DNA from: a bacterium
GTDB lineage: Bacteria; Actinomycetota; Acidimicrobiia; Spongiisociales; Spongiisociaceae
Direction of reading: 5' to 3'
Length of the DNA: 64,000 nt
Assembly (NCBI GenBank): GCA_026710435.1
Contig: JAPOQZ010000266.1
Location: forward strand, 19,409 to 83,408
The position numbers and the translations under genes were made by a program. The notes beneath the pieces were generated by a model, which was given only the letters and a program-made list of their open reading frames with translations, ran no database searches and had not been told where the DNA came from. Positions 8,206 through 16,259 of this stretch are shown here, piece after piece; position 1 is the stretch's first letter, and every line of letters starts with the position of its first letter.

Positions 8206-9054
8206 TCAGTTACCGGTGATGATGTACCCGAGGACTCGGTCCACGTTCTTAGGTACCCAGGCGTCGAATCCCGGCCAGGACCCGTACCGCGCACGGAGTT
8301 CATCGGTCACTGTCAGACAGACGTTATCCCGGAAGCGCTCGGTCATGGCGATTCCGTCCTCGCCGGGCAGGGGATTCTGGCCGCCACCCCTGCGGAACGC
8401 GGCCTCGGTGCGCTCGACGAGGTCCTCGAAATACCTAAGGTAACCGGTGACCCACTCCGGATCTCCCGGCCCCCGGTGCCCACCCATCACCGTGGCGAAT
8501 TCGAGTTCGGAAGCGGCCCGCAGGCTTCGAATGGTTCCCATGATGTCGGTGTCCGGGAGTTCCCGGTAAGGGGTCACGCCCGGTTCCACCAGATCCACGA
8601 AGGTGAGCATCGGTCCTCCGGCGGTCGGGAAGACAAGCGCCGAATTGGTGCGGGAGTGGTTCGGGCCGAAGTGATGGAGCGAGACGCGATAGCTGTCGAA
8701 CTCCAGCAGGTCGATGTCCTCGAGGTGGCGGGTCGGGGCCGGGATGTCCTCATCGCCGCGGTAGGCGAGCCAATCAGCCACAGAATGGTGGGCGATCACC
8801 TCCGCGTCCGGGGCCAGCACATCCGCGCCGGTTATGTGATCCCGATGGTCATGGCTGTACAGGATCCACCTGACCGGTTGGGAGGTGACCGTTCCGATCG
8901 CCTCCCGGTAGGCCCGGGCAGCCACCGGATCGATGGGGTCGGTGGCGATGACGCCGGCACCCGTGACCGCGAAGATGCTGGCGTAGAAGCCCGGGCGCCA
9001 GCGGAAGACGTGGGTTCCCTCACCAAGGTCTTCCACTGTCCAGATGTCGCCCAT
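8206..9054 (-). CDS. MBL-fold metallo-hydrolase (paralogue of 36441-37298)
   Basis: A 282-aa metallo-beta-lactamase-fold protein. The zinc motif SHDHRDH (67-73) supplies His68, His70, Asp72 and His73. Further ligand candidates are in FGPNHSRTNSAL and VMGGHRGPGDP. The opening segment and the C-terminal PLPGEDGIAMTERFRDN block are shared almost position for position with the protein at 36441-37298, so they are recent paralogues. Members of the fold hydrolyse thioesters, lactones, sulfates and others. A 103-bp family A element has landed 12 bases upstream of the ATG, so the native promoter is displaced and expression may depend on element-borne sequence. Confidence 0.85.
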   Translation of the reverse strand: MGDIWTVEDLGEGTHVFRWRPGFYASIFAVTGAGVIATDPIDPVAARAYREAIGTVTSQPVRWILYSHDHRDHITGADVLAPDAEVIAHHSVADWLAYRGDEDIPAPTRHLEDIDLLEFDSYRVSLHHFGPNHSRTNSALVFPTAGGPMLTFVDLVEPGVTPYRELPDTDIMGTIRSLRAASELEFATVMGGHRGPGDPEWVTGYLRYFEDLVERTEAAFRRGGGQNPLPGEDGIAMTERFRDNVCLTVTDELRARYGSWPGFDAWVPKNVDRVLGYIITGN

Positions 9055-9066
9055 CGGTGAATCCTA

Positions 9067-9169
9067 GGAGGGTGCTGACCAATGACGATTGCTCGGGCCT
9101 GCCGCCCGCCAGCCCAGGAATAATGCCGGCGGTTGCCAGGCCGCTGGTGGATTGCTCAGCACCCTCCTA
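9067..9169 (+). mobile_element. Repeat family A copy 1 (MITE, 103 bp)
   Basis: Bounded by TA at 9065-9066 and 9168-9169. The left end is GGAGGGTGCTGACCAAT and the right end ATTGCTCAGCACCCTCC, giving inverted termini of about 17 bp. The interior is a GC-rich imperfect palindrome (GGCCTGCC ... GGCAGGCC type) and has no ORF. It lies directly upstream of the metallo-hydrolase start. Confidence 0.85.
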
Positions 9170-9274
9170 GGACGCTCTGGAATCCTCCGATCCCCGGCTC
9201 GAATCACCGCGGTCTTCTGTGCTTGACTCCGTCACCGTCGAGCGAACCCACCGTTTGAGAGTGCTGCTTTAGAT

Positions 9275-9425
9275 CCTGGGTACGCCTTTGAGAGTCGTGT
9301 TCCGAATAACTCAGTGTTCGGGCGACGGATCGCTTGCAGACCAACCACGGGAGCCGCGATACCAGCCGGCTGCGCATAGCGTGAACGCGCTCTTGTCTGG
9401 ACCAGGTACAAACGGAGAGTCCCGC
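9275..9425. repeat. Repeat family C copy 2, with possible B fragment
   Basis: It shares GGGTACGCCTT, CAGACCAACCACGGGAGCCG and TAGCGTGAAC with 3355-3486. The final 25 or so bases (GGTACAAACGGAGAGTCCCGCC) resemble a decayed right end of family B. The rest of the 9170-9465 gap holds no gene. Confidence 0.4.
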
Positions 9426-9465
9426 CTATACGGGTAGTGTCATCCGGAAGCGTCCGGGAGCCAGG

Positions 9466-10254
9466 ATGACCATTCGCCGCAGCATCGTCGATACCCCGCA
9501 TGGCCAGCTTCATGTGCGGGCCATCGCCGGGGAGGGGCGGCCGCTGCTGCTCCTCCACCAGTCGCCCCGGAGCGGGCGCATGTTCGAACCGTTGATGGAG
9601 CGGGTCGGTCGCCCGTCCATGGCGCCGGACCGGATCGGCTACGGGTTCTCCGACCCGGGACCTACCGAACCGACTATCGAGACTTATGCCGAGTCCACCA
9701 TGGCGGTAGTTGACACCGCCGGGTGGGACACCTTCGATGTCCTCGGTATCCACACCGGCTCCATGGAGGCGGTAGCTATCGGAATCGGCTGGCCGGAACG
9801 CGTGAACAGGGTAGCCATCGTGGCGGTGCCCGTGTTCAGCTCGGAGGAGGCCGCCGAGATCGCCTCCCTGTACGCCGAGCCCCGGGCGGTGCCGGTCGAG
9901 GACGGATCCCACCTGCTCGAGTACTGGCAGGCCCGGCTCGTCTGGAGGGACCCTCCCTACGACCTGGCCCACCTCCAGACCCTGACCGTGGAGGAACTCC
10001 TCATAGCCGATCGGGCTCACATCGCCTACCGGGCAGTGGTCGGTTGGCCGATGCAGGAGAAACTTACGCAGCTAGCGGCACCGCTGGTGGTCTTCGCTCC
10101 GCACGACGATCTGGTGGTCCAGACTGCGCACATGCGGGACCGGCTTCCGGGAGGAACGGTCTACTTGGACCTACCCCACATGGATATGGACATCTTTCAC
10201 CGCCATCCCGACGAGATGGCATCGCTGGTCAGGAAGTACCTACCTGCTCGTTAG
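9466..10254 (+). CDS. Alpha/beta-hydrolase-fold protein with GxHTG elbow
   Basis: A 262-aa alpha/beta-hydrolase fold. The strand-1 oxyanion region LLLLHQSP (27-34) and the DRIGYGFSDPG loop (55-65) are family-typical. The nucleophile elbow, usually GxSxG, reads GIHTGS (94-99), placing His96 where the catalytic Ser, Asp or Cys should be. Four other domains in this window show the same type of elbow or a related change, so this is a family trait and not a mutation. The VEDGSHLLEYW segment is also conserved among them. Ordinary serine-hydrolase chemistry is therefore unlikely. A His (LPHMDMD) remains near the normal catalytic His position. The start ATG has weak AGGA-type spacing upstream. Confidence 0.8.
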   Translation: MTIRRSIVDTPHGQLHVRAIAGEGRPLLLLHQSPRSGRMFEPLMERVGRPSMAPDRIGYGFSDPGPTEPTIETYAESTMAVVDTAGWDTFDVLGIHTGSMEAVAIGIGWPERVNRVAIVAVPVFSSEEAAEIASLYAEPRAVPVEDGSHLLEYWQARLVWRDPPYDLAHLQTLTVEELLIADRAHIAYRAVVGWPMQEKLTQLAAPLVVFAPHDDLVVQTAHMRDRLPGGTVYLDLPHMDMDIFHRHPDEMASLVRKYLPAR

Positions 10255-10340
10255 CCGGGAAGTGCGCCGAGGTGCCGGTGGTAGTGGTTGTCGGCAACGA
10301 GATCGACGCGCGGACGCTACTGGCTCCCCCGTACCGTGCC

Positions 10341-11162
10341 CTATCGATCGATGCGCCACCACACGGTGCAGTGGTGCCCCACCCGGTCCCCGACGTACAT
10401 CCGGCCGTTCTCCTCGGTGACCTGGGACTCCAGGAGTGGCCGTAACTCGGGGCGTCGGGCGATGGGCAAGGTCACCCGCTGCCCGTAGAAGGCGATAATC
10501 TCATCCCAGTTCCGGAACCAGAGGGTTGAAGGTCGTTCCCACCGTTCCACATCCGGGCGGATACCGAGTTCCTCGATGATCACCTCCACCAGATCATCGA
10601 CCGAAGGGCCTCCCGGCCGGTCGACACCGTGAACAGCTGTGAAGAGAGGCGCTGTAACGACTCGGGGGTGACGCTGCGTCATCTCGATCACAACGCCGCG
10701 CCGGGCGGTGTCGTTGAGAGCCCTGATGAAGGGGCCGATGCCCGGCACGTCGTAGACGACGTGGGCCGAGATGACAACATCTGCCTGCTCGACGTCGGCC
10801 GCTGCTTCAGGCCATCGTCCCCGGACCAGCCTGGCGGCAACCCCCAGCCGGGCCGCGTCCTCCTCGAATCCGCCGGCCATTCCGTCATCGGGCTCCACTG
10901 CGGTGAGGTTGTAGCCCAACTCGGCCAGCGGGAGGGAGGCCCGTCCCCTCCCCGCTCCGACATCAAGCACGGAGCCATGGTCACCGAGCAAGTTCCGGGC
11001 GATATCGCGGGTGACCGGGGGTGGTGCAGAGCGAGCAACCGCGGACATGCGTTCCCAGATCCAGGGTTGCCAGCCGTAAGGTGATTCCTCCGCGGCATCG
11101 AGCAGGCTCCGGGGGATCGCCCACGCCTCCAACTCGGCCCGCCAGCGATCGGTGGCTCTCAA
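10341..11162 (-). CDS. Class I SAM-dependent methyltransferase
   Basis: A 273-aa protein if read from TTG at 11162. That start is preferred because AGGAGGTG lies just before it; ATGs further upstream lack a ribosome site. Motif I of the Rossmann methyltransferase fold is VLDVGAGRGRAS (65-76), followed by the acidic strand end TAVEPDD (87-93) and a later VVISAHVVYDV strand. It binds S-adenosylmethionine; the acceptor is unknown. The N-terminus (RWRAELEAWAIP ... YGWQPWIWER) resembles small-molecule methyltransferases of actinobacteria. It is convergent with the alpha/beta protein gene and is preceded on the same strand by an MFS exporter. Confidence 0.85.
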   Translation of the reverse strand: MRATDRWRAELEAWAIPRSLLDAAEESPYGWQPWIWERMSAVARSAPPPVTRDIARNLLGDHGSVLDVGAGRGRASLPLAELGYNLTAVEPDDGMAGGFEEDAARLGVAARLVRGRWPEAAADVEQADVVISAHVVYDVPGIGPFIRALNDTARRGVVIEMTQRHPRVVTAPLFTAVHGVDRPGGPSVDDLVEVIIEELGIRPDVERWERPSTLWFRNWDEIIAFYGQRVTLPIARRPELRPLLESQVTEENGRMYVGDRVGHHCTVWWRIDR

Positions 11163-11339
11163 CCCTGCACCTCCTGGCCGGATCCCGGCCGCGGGCATCC
11201 CGACACCTTCACTCGCTCCATTCGAGGACACTCTATCCGCTCTGCAGCGACCATGACCCGGTATCCGGATCGGGCGCCTGGTCTCGAGATCGATGTACGC
11301 GGATCCGCTCCGGTCCACCGACCACCAACCGGTAACGGA

Positions 11340-12824
11340 TCACCGCCTGACGGCCGACCTGCGGATCAGGGGGAGGGCTATCACCACGCCGAGGGCGAAG
11401 AGGGCTGCAGCGATGAGCATCAGATCGCCGAAGGCGTCGGCGGAGGCCGAGCGGATCACATGCTCGACTTGGTCAGTCATCTCCCCGTCAAAGGTTGCAA
11501 AGCGGACCTGGGAGAGGTCGTATCCCGAGAGTTCCAGCCCCACGCGGGAGCGAAATTGGGTCGAGAACGTGGCCACGGTTCCGAATAGGGCTACCGACAC
11601 GGAGGCCCCCACCTGGCGCACCGCACTCAGGGAGGCGGTACCGGCCGAAGCGAACGTCGGGGGTACGCTGCTGACCACCGCAGTGCTCTCGGTGGAGAAG
11701 TGCCATCCGAGGCCGAGGCCGAACAGGGCGAGCGGAATGGTGATCATCATCGCCGAGGAGTCGGCGGTTGCCACGAGGCCCAGCCAGACGAGCGTCAGCG
11801 ACATGAAGCCCATGCCCGCGACGAGGGGGCGAGCGAATCCGAGCCGGTCGCTCACCGAGCCGGCTATGTAGGGGCTGAAGATCATCGGTACGAAGACGAT
11901 GGCGAGGATCACCGCTGCGGTCCAGGGGCTCATCGAGAGCAAGGCCTGCAGATAGAGGGTGATCAGGAAGAACACCCCGGTCACTGCGATGTTGACGAAT
12001 ACGCCTATTCTCAGCAGGGTTCCGAAGGATGATCCGGTGAACAGGGCCGGGTCGATCATCGGGTGGCTCGAACGTCGCTCCACCAAGACGAACGCAACAA
12101 TAGCCACGAGGGCCAACGCCAGGCTGCCCACGACGATCGGCGCTGTCAAGCCGCGCCTGCCTGCCTCGACGAAGCCGAAACTGAGGAAGAAGAGAGCCAC
12201 GGTGGCGGTTGCTATCCCTGGGTAGTCGACCGTGGTCTGGCGCCGTACTCGGTCGTCGGGAACGACCCTGAACAGCCCGAGCGCCCCGACGACGGTGAAC
12301 GCGGCCGTGGTCCAGAAGATGGAGGGCCATGCCAGGTTCTCGACCAGCCAGCCTGCCATCAAAGGACCGGCGATCAGGGCGCCGGAGGAGAGTCCGATCC
12401 ATATCCCGACCGCGCGGCCCCGCTCCCGCTCCGTGAAGACAACTCCGATGTTGGCGAGCGCATTCGGAAACAGCAGCGCCATGCCGAAGCCCTGCACCGC
12501 CCGTGCGCCGAGCAACGGTCCCACCGAGGGTGCGAAAGCCGCCGCGACCGTCCCCGCCAGGTAGAGCCAGTAACCGATGAGCATCGCGCGGCGCCGGCCG
12601 TACACGTCCCCCAGTGAAGCGCTCACCGGTAGCAGGGTGGCGTTGCCCAGTGCGAACATGACGGTGATCCACTGCAGGTCCGAGATGGACGCCCCCAGAT
12701 CAGCCCCCATCGTGGGCAGCGCGACGATGACCATCGTGCCGTCGAGGTTCGGGATTGCCAGCGCGGGGAGGAGGGCTACGAGCACCCACCACCGGTCGCG
12801 ACCGGACGGAGTGGGCGGTGACAC
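11340..12824 (-). CDS. MFS transporter, EmrB/QacA-like (14 predicted helices)
   Basis: About 494 aa, highly hydrophobic throughout, fitting the 14-helix DHA2 drug:proton antiporter subfamily. NLDGTMVIVALPTMG at the first helix matches the antiporter signature at helix 1 (LDxTivnVALP). GDVYGRRRAMLIG is the helix 2-3 loop motif A, and RAVQGFGMALLFPNAL covers helix 4. It probably exports a small organic compound in exchange for protons. The start could be GTG 12824 or TTG 12827; neither has a clear ribosome site. It is codirectional with the methyltransferase, which may modify the exported compound; that link is inference. Confidence 0.85.
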   Translation of the reverse strand: MSPPTPSGRDRWWVLVALLPALAIPNLDGTMVIVALPTMGADLGASISDLQWITVMFALGNATLLPVSASLGDVYGRRRAMLIGYWLYLAGTVAAAFAPSVGPLLGARAVQGFGMALLFPNALANIGVVFTERERGRAVGIWIGLSSGALIAGPLMAGWLVENLAWPSIFWTTAAFTVVGALGLFRVVPDDRVRRQTTVDYPGIATATVALFFLSFGFVEAGRRGLTAPIVVGSLALALVAIVAFVLVERRSSHPMIDPALFTGSSFGTLLRIGVFVNIAVTGVFFLITLYLQALLSMSPWTAAVILAIVFVPMIFSPYIAGSVSDRLGFARPLVAGMGFMSLTLVWLGLVATADSSAMMITIPLALFGLGLGWHFSTESTAVVSSVPPTFASAGTASLSAVRQVGASVSVALFGTVATFSTQFRSRVGLELSGYDLSQVRFATFDGEMTDQVEHVIRSASADAFGDLMLIAAALFALGVVIALPLIRRSAVRR

Positions 12825-12898
12825 CAAGGCACGTTACTACCTAGTAGCGGAGGCCGCGTGGCTGCGAGGGTGCTATCTTCCCGCGGGGCTCTTTTCTA

Positions 12899-12990
12899 GG
12901 AGGGTGCTGAGCAATCCACCAGCGGCCTGCCAAATGCCGGGGCTGGCGGGCGGCAGGTCCGAGCAATCGTCATTGTTCAGCACCGTCCTT
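12899..12990 (-). mobile_element. Repeat family A copy 2 (internally shortened)
   Basis: The left boundary is TA at 12897-12898, then GGAGGGTGCTGAGCAAT. The right end is CATTGTTCAGCACCGTCC followed by TT, a mutated TA. It lies in the opposite orientation to copy 1, with about 11 bp missing from the centre. It sits about 45 bases upstream of the membrane-protein gene at 13036. Confidence 0.8.
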
Positions 12991-13035
12991 GGGGTCCGCG
13001 GTCGGAACATGACCGATGTCCGCTTGGAGGGTGAC

Positions 13036-13743
13036 GTGTTCGAACCTTACGCACTCCTGAAGACCCTGCATATCTTGCTGATCGCCACCTGGTTGGGGAT
13101 GGACTTCGGCACCTTCATCTCCTACAAGAAGATGCGGGATCCGTCGCTCTCGATCGACACCCGCAAGCAGATGTATCGCGTGTTCGCGTTGATCGACATG
13201 GGTCCTCGGTCCTCGCTGGTCCTGATGCTGACCCTCGGAGTAGCTCTCAGCCACATGGGTAGCTGGGCCTTCGCCGGTGCCGGAGGCCGCGCCTTCGCCA
13301 TTGTCACGGCCATAGTCGGGATCCTCTGGGTGGCCGGACTGTGGCACCAGTACTGGGTCCATGAAGCTCTCCCCGACAATCCACGCCCGGAACTTCACGT
13401 CAGGGCGCAAAAGGTATTCCGCCCCGTCGACATCTGGCTGAGGGTGGGGCTGGCCGGGGGACTGGCGGTCGCCGCGGTGGTCTCCCTCGCCGGTGCGGAA
13501 GGACCGATCTACGCCGACTGGCTGGCCTGGAAGCTCATCCTGTTCGCGGGAATCGTCATGTCGGGTGTGGGGATCAGGATGTTCCTACCTGCGGTCGCGT
13601 CAGCGGTGAAAGACATCTTCACCAAGGGATCGACGCCTGAGAGGGAGGCGGCGCTGACCGAGGGATCGAGGCGAACCGTCCGGTTCGTCTACGCCATCTG
13701 GGTGCTGATCATCGCCATCACCTGGGTGGCGATCGCGGGGTAG
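13036..13743 (+). CDS. Multi-pass membrane protein (paralogue of 57722-58384)
   Basis: A 235-aa protein starting at GTG 13036, five bases after GGAGG. It is strongly hydrophobic with roughly five to six predicted helices. It shares with the protein at 57722-58384 the pattern H-ILL-ATWLGMDFGTFIS, FALIDMGPRSSLVLML, WLAWKLILFAGIVMSGVGIR and a C-terminal helix. The family resembles small DUF2269/CopD-like integral membrane proteins, and conserved His and Met residues could bind heme or metal, but this is unproven. The paralogue is coupled to a ferredoxin and tungsten oxidoreductases, so an electron-transfer role is plausible. Here it is followed seven bases later by a small soluble protein gene. 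Confidence 0.75.
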   Translation: MFEPYALLKTLHILLIATWLGMDFGTFISYKKMRDPSLSIDTRKQMYRVFALIDMGPRSSLVLMLTLGVALSHMGSWAFAGAGGRAFAIVTAIVGILWVAGLWHQYWVHEALPDNPRPELHVRAQKVFRPVDIWLRVGLAGGLAVAAVVSLAGAEGPIYADWLAWKLILFAGIVMSGVGIRMFLPAVASAVKDIFTKGSTPEREAALTEGSRRTVRFVYAIWVLIIAITWVAIAG

Positions 13744-13749
13744 TCCGAA

Positions 13750-14181
13750 GTGAGCGAACTCAAGGAACGCCTCACTCGAGTCGTCGGCGTCTGGGAGGGT
13801 ACCTACACGTCCGTGACCCCCACCGGAGAGTTGATCGAGCGGTACCGGAGCCGCCAGGAAACAAGTTTCGACGGCAACCGATGGCGGGAGCGCATCACCT
13901 ACTTCCGGGACGGCCGGGAGCCCGAAACACACGATTTCGCCGGCCGCTTCGAGGATGGGTTGCTCCTGTTCGAGGACGACGACATCCTGGGCGACACCTA
14001 CTTCGTGAGCGAAGACATCCTCGTGTTGCCGTACACCTGGAAGTCACGGCCCCACGAGAAGGTCGTCGAGACCGTCATCCTCGCGTCGGCGACGCACAAG
14101 GCGCGGGTCTGGCAGGTGTTCTCGGATGAAGAGTTGGTAAGGGTCATGATCATCAGCGAGCACCTGGTCGCAGTTCCTTGA
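13750..14181 (+). CDS. Small beta-rich soluble protein, DUF3598/lipocalin-like
   Basis: A 143-aa protein beginning with GTG seven bases after the membrane-protein stop, so probably co-transcribed. The sequence alternates short strands with acidic turns (VVGVWEGTYTSVTPTGELIERYRSRQ ... typical of an eight-to-ten-strand barrel) and resembles calycin-like DUF3598 proteins that bind small hydrophobic ligands. No catalytic motif is seen and no signal peptide is present, so it should be cytoplasmic. The assignment rests on strand pattern and an N-terminal GxW-like motif only, so the function is best left open. Confidence 0.6.
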   Translation: MSELKERLTRVVGVWEGTYTSVTPTGELIERYRSRQETSFDGNRWRERITYFRDGREPETHDFAGRFEDGLLLFEDDDILGDTYFVSEDILVLPYTWKSRPHEKVVETVILASATHKARVWQVFSDEELVRVMIISEHLVAVP

Positions 14182-14370
14182 CATCATACGGGTTCACGAC
14201 ATGGGGGTTCCCACGCAAGCTGTTCTCGGGTTGAGTAGAAGTATGCGGACCAACCTGGCTTCTGTGGGGTTCGCCATTGAGCGTAGTAACCGGTGTGACA
14301 GCTATCCAGAGCCTCTCTCATCGTTATGCACTGGGTGTTCCGCAGCAGCTAACACCGTGCCCCTACGCAT

Positions 14371-15255
14371 ATGCTCGGCTTCGTTCCGTCGCGAGTGACG
14401 CGACCGGAGCGGCCATACATCGATCTTATCCAAAGGCGGGCCCTGACGTTCGCCCTTCTAGACAACACACGCGATTGGCGCCAGCGGGCGGTACATGAGA
14501 TCGTACTACGAGACAGCGACCATGTGTACGCCTCGACGGTGTACCAGATAAGGCTACCGCTGGAAATAGTTCAAGTCTTCGCGCCCTCTGCGAGAGTGGG
14601 GGATCTGGCGAGGGTTCTTCTCCCGTTTACCGTCCGGCCGAACCAACTACTCCTGAACGTCGACTTCGAGGGGATAAAGGACAAGCCACCGGCGCTGCTG
14701 CTCCGTCGCGAGATTGCAAAGCTCCAGGCCGAGTACTTAGCTCACGTTGGCGGGCGGCCTCTCGACGACCAGCCGCTGGCCCAAGAACTGTGGGAGGCGG
14801 TGTCGTCATACACAACCTTCTCATGGTGGGAGCATCTCGGGCGTACGAAACCACCCGCTTGGCGGCGACTATGGCCCCGATACTTGGACTCGTGGCGTCA
14901 GCGTGCCCTCGTCGCCTACCTGAACGATTGGCTCGACTTCAAGATCAAACCGTGCCATGTCAGCGACTGGTTGCTCAGGATAGAGGACGCGCGTGTTGCG
15001 TTGGTTGAGGCATTAGGGGAGGGCGAGGACTCAGACTCAGCCGCGGAGTGCATCCTGCTGGCGATTCCGTTCATGCCTGTTCAGATCAAAGGAGTCGCTG
15101 ACATCGATCGGAGAATCGACGCGTTCCGATCTGCTGTCATGGAGATGGATTCACGAACCCGTCAAGTCTTGGCGGAGTACGGACGCCGTTGGGAGGTATT
15201 CGTCGAATCGGTTGTGCCTGTCGGACAGGCCTGCTCACTAAGGCTGTCCGAGTAA
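14371..15255 (+). CDS. Uncharacterised protein, first gene of a two-gene unit
   Basis: A 294-aa protein of unknown family, probably cytoplasmic (no signal peptide or membrane helix). The N-terminal third (RRALTFALLDNTRDWRQRAVHEI) and the following strand-rich part (YQIRLPLEIVQVF) look like a compact domain. The middle is helical with many Trp and Arg residues. The ATG start has no clear ribosome site. Codon use is slightly less GC-biased than flanking enzymes. It is followed 12 bases later by a membrane-anchored partner gene. The pairing of a soluble domain and a membrane protein could be a sensor or receptor-like unit, but nothing in the sequence proves this. Confidence 0.55.
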   Translation: MLGFVPSRVTRPERPYIDLIQRRALTFALLDNTRDWRQRAVHEIVLRDSDHVYASTVYQIRLPLEIVQVFAPSARVGDLARVLLPFTVRPNQLLLNVDFEGIKDKPPALLLRREIAKLQAEYLAHVGGRPLDDQPLAQELWEAVSSYTTFSWWEHLGRTKPPAWRRLWPRYLDSWRQRALVAYLNDWLDFKIKPCHVSDWLLRIEDARVALVEALGEGEDSDSAAECILLAIPFMPVQIKGVADIDRRIDAFRSAVMEMDSRTRQVLAEYGRRWEVFVESVVPVGQACSLRLSE

Positions 15256-15267
15256 CGTCCCTGGGTA

Positions 15268-15927
15268 GTGGCACCCTCGCCGACCACTCGGCAGGCGGTC
15301 ATATTGCTCGGTACACAGTTCCGTGTCCCGATCCCGCGTTGGTTCCGAGTTTCGTCAACCATGAAGCAGGAGATTCCATTCGGCGATGCGGAGACTACGC
15401 ATGTTGAGATCAGGGCTGCGGATCACAGCGTGGTGATAGACCGGCCACGCATCCAGATCATTGAATGGCCTCGCATCAGCAACCTCGATGGTACACGTGT
15501 CGACTTTGCTGTCGCCGACGCTATTCGAGAGACTCCTGATGCCATCGCAATCTACGCCTCTACGCCCGATCGCCCGTACATTGCACGGATAATTGTTCGA
15601 GCCAGAGTCCGCTGGGTGCATCGTCTCCTGGTTATGTGTCTGCTCTTGCTAACGACAGCTACTGCAGCGGTGACGGTTGTTCTTCCCGAGAGTGCCGATC
15701 TGGTTGCATCCCTGGCGCTCCTGGTGTTCCCACTCACCCTGGCTGGCACAGTTGCCCTCGGTCGCGAGACGACCTCATTAGCCGAACGGCTCCTCCGCTC
15801 AAGGAGGATCGGTCTACTGCTCAGTATTCTCGTCCTCTGGAGCCTGACCCTGCTCCGGCTGCTCTCAAAGGCGGGCGTGGAGTTCGCGGAGTCTTGGTGG
15901 CACGCGGTGAAACACCTAGCCGGATGA
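15268..15927 (+). CDS. Uncharacterised membrane protein, second gene of the unit
   Basis: A 219-aa protein. The first 110 residues form a soluble domain (VEIRAADHSVVIDRPR ... IYASTPDRPYIARI). Two to three hydrophobic helices then follow at about 120-140, 145-165 and 185-200. The start may be GTG 15268 or ATG 15361; the longer form is given because the extra residues look protein-like. There is no recognised family. Its position 12 bases after the previous unknown gene suggests that both products act together, with this one providing the membrane anchor. Confidence 0.55.
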   Translation: MAPSPTTRQAVILLGTQFRVPIPRWFRVSSTMKQEIPFGDAETTHVEIRAADHSVVIDRPRIQIIEWPRISNLDGTRVDFAVADAIRETPDAIAIYASTPDRPYIARIIVRARVRWVHRLLVMCLLLLTTATAAVTVVLPESADLVASLALLVFPLTLAGTVALGRETTSLAERLLRSRRIGLLLSILVLWSLTLLRLLSKAGVEFAESWWHAVKHLAG

Positions 15928-15978
15928 TACGGAAGCCGGTAACCTGGGCTGACAACGTTGCAAGGCAAAGGACACACC

Positions 15979-16149
15979 ATGGCCAAGAACGGAGCCAGGG
16001 GCGGCGGTCGGTATGGTGCCGTATCGCGTCGGAGCCAAGTTCAGAATCCGAAGACCGGGGGCTGGCCGAAGCGGGACACCTCGACGGGGCGCTTCGTGGC
16101 AACGAGGAAGTCCGGCGGACCCTTCAAGGGCGTACGCCGCGAGCGCTGA
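15979..16149 (+). CDS. Conserved small basic protein (56 aa)
   Basis: Starting at ATG 15979, the product is a very basic 56-residue protein beginning MAKNGARGGGRYGAVSRRSQ and ending in KSGGPFKGVRRER. The pattern G-R-GAV-RSQV-NP-TG-KRDT-TGRF-KSGG-FKGVRKE is a widespread small conserved protein of unknown function found in many bacteria, usually as a single short gene. High Arg/Lys/Gly content suggests nucleic-acid or ribosome association, but no role is established as far as I know. It is short but its conservation makes it secure. A weak inverted repeat (TGGGTAA ... TTACCCA, about 16156-16188) follows and might be a terminator. Confidence 0.85.
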   Translation: MAKNGARGGGRYGAVSRRSQVQNPKTGGWPKRDTSTGRFVATRKSGGPFKGVRRER

Positions 16150-16259
16150 GCCATTGGGTAAACCTTCTCACCGAGCCGGCTTACCCATGCCTGCGGACCG
16201 GTCGGCGATAATGCTCGCTTGGCCGGTTTGGTCATCCCGCTCTCGGTACATCGCTGCAG

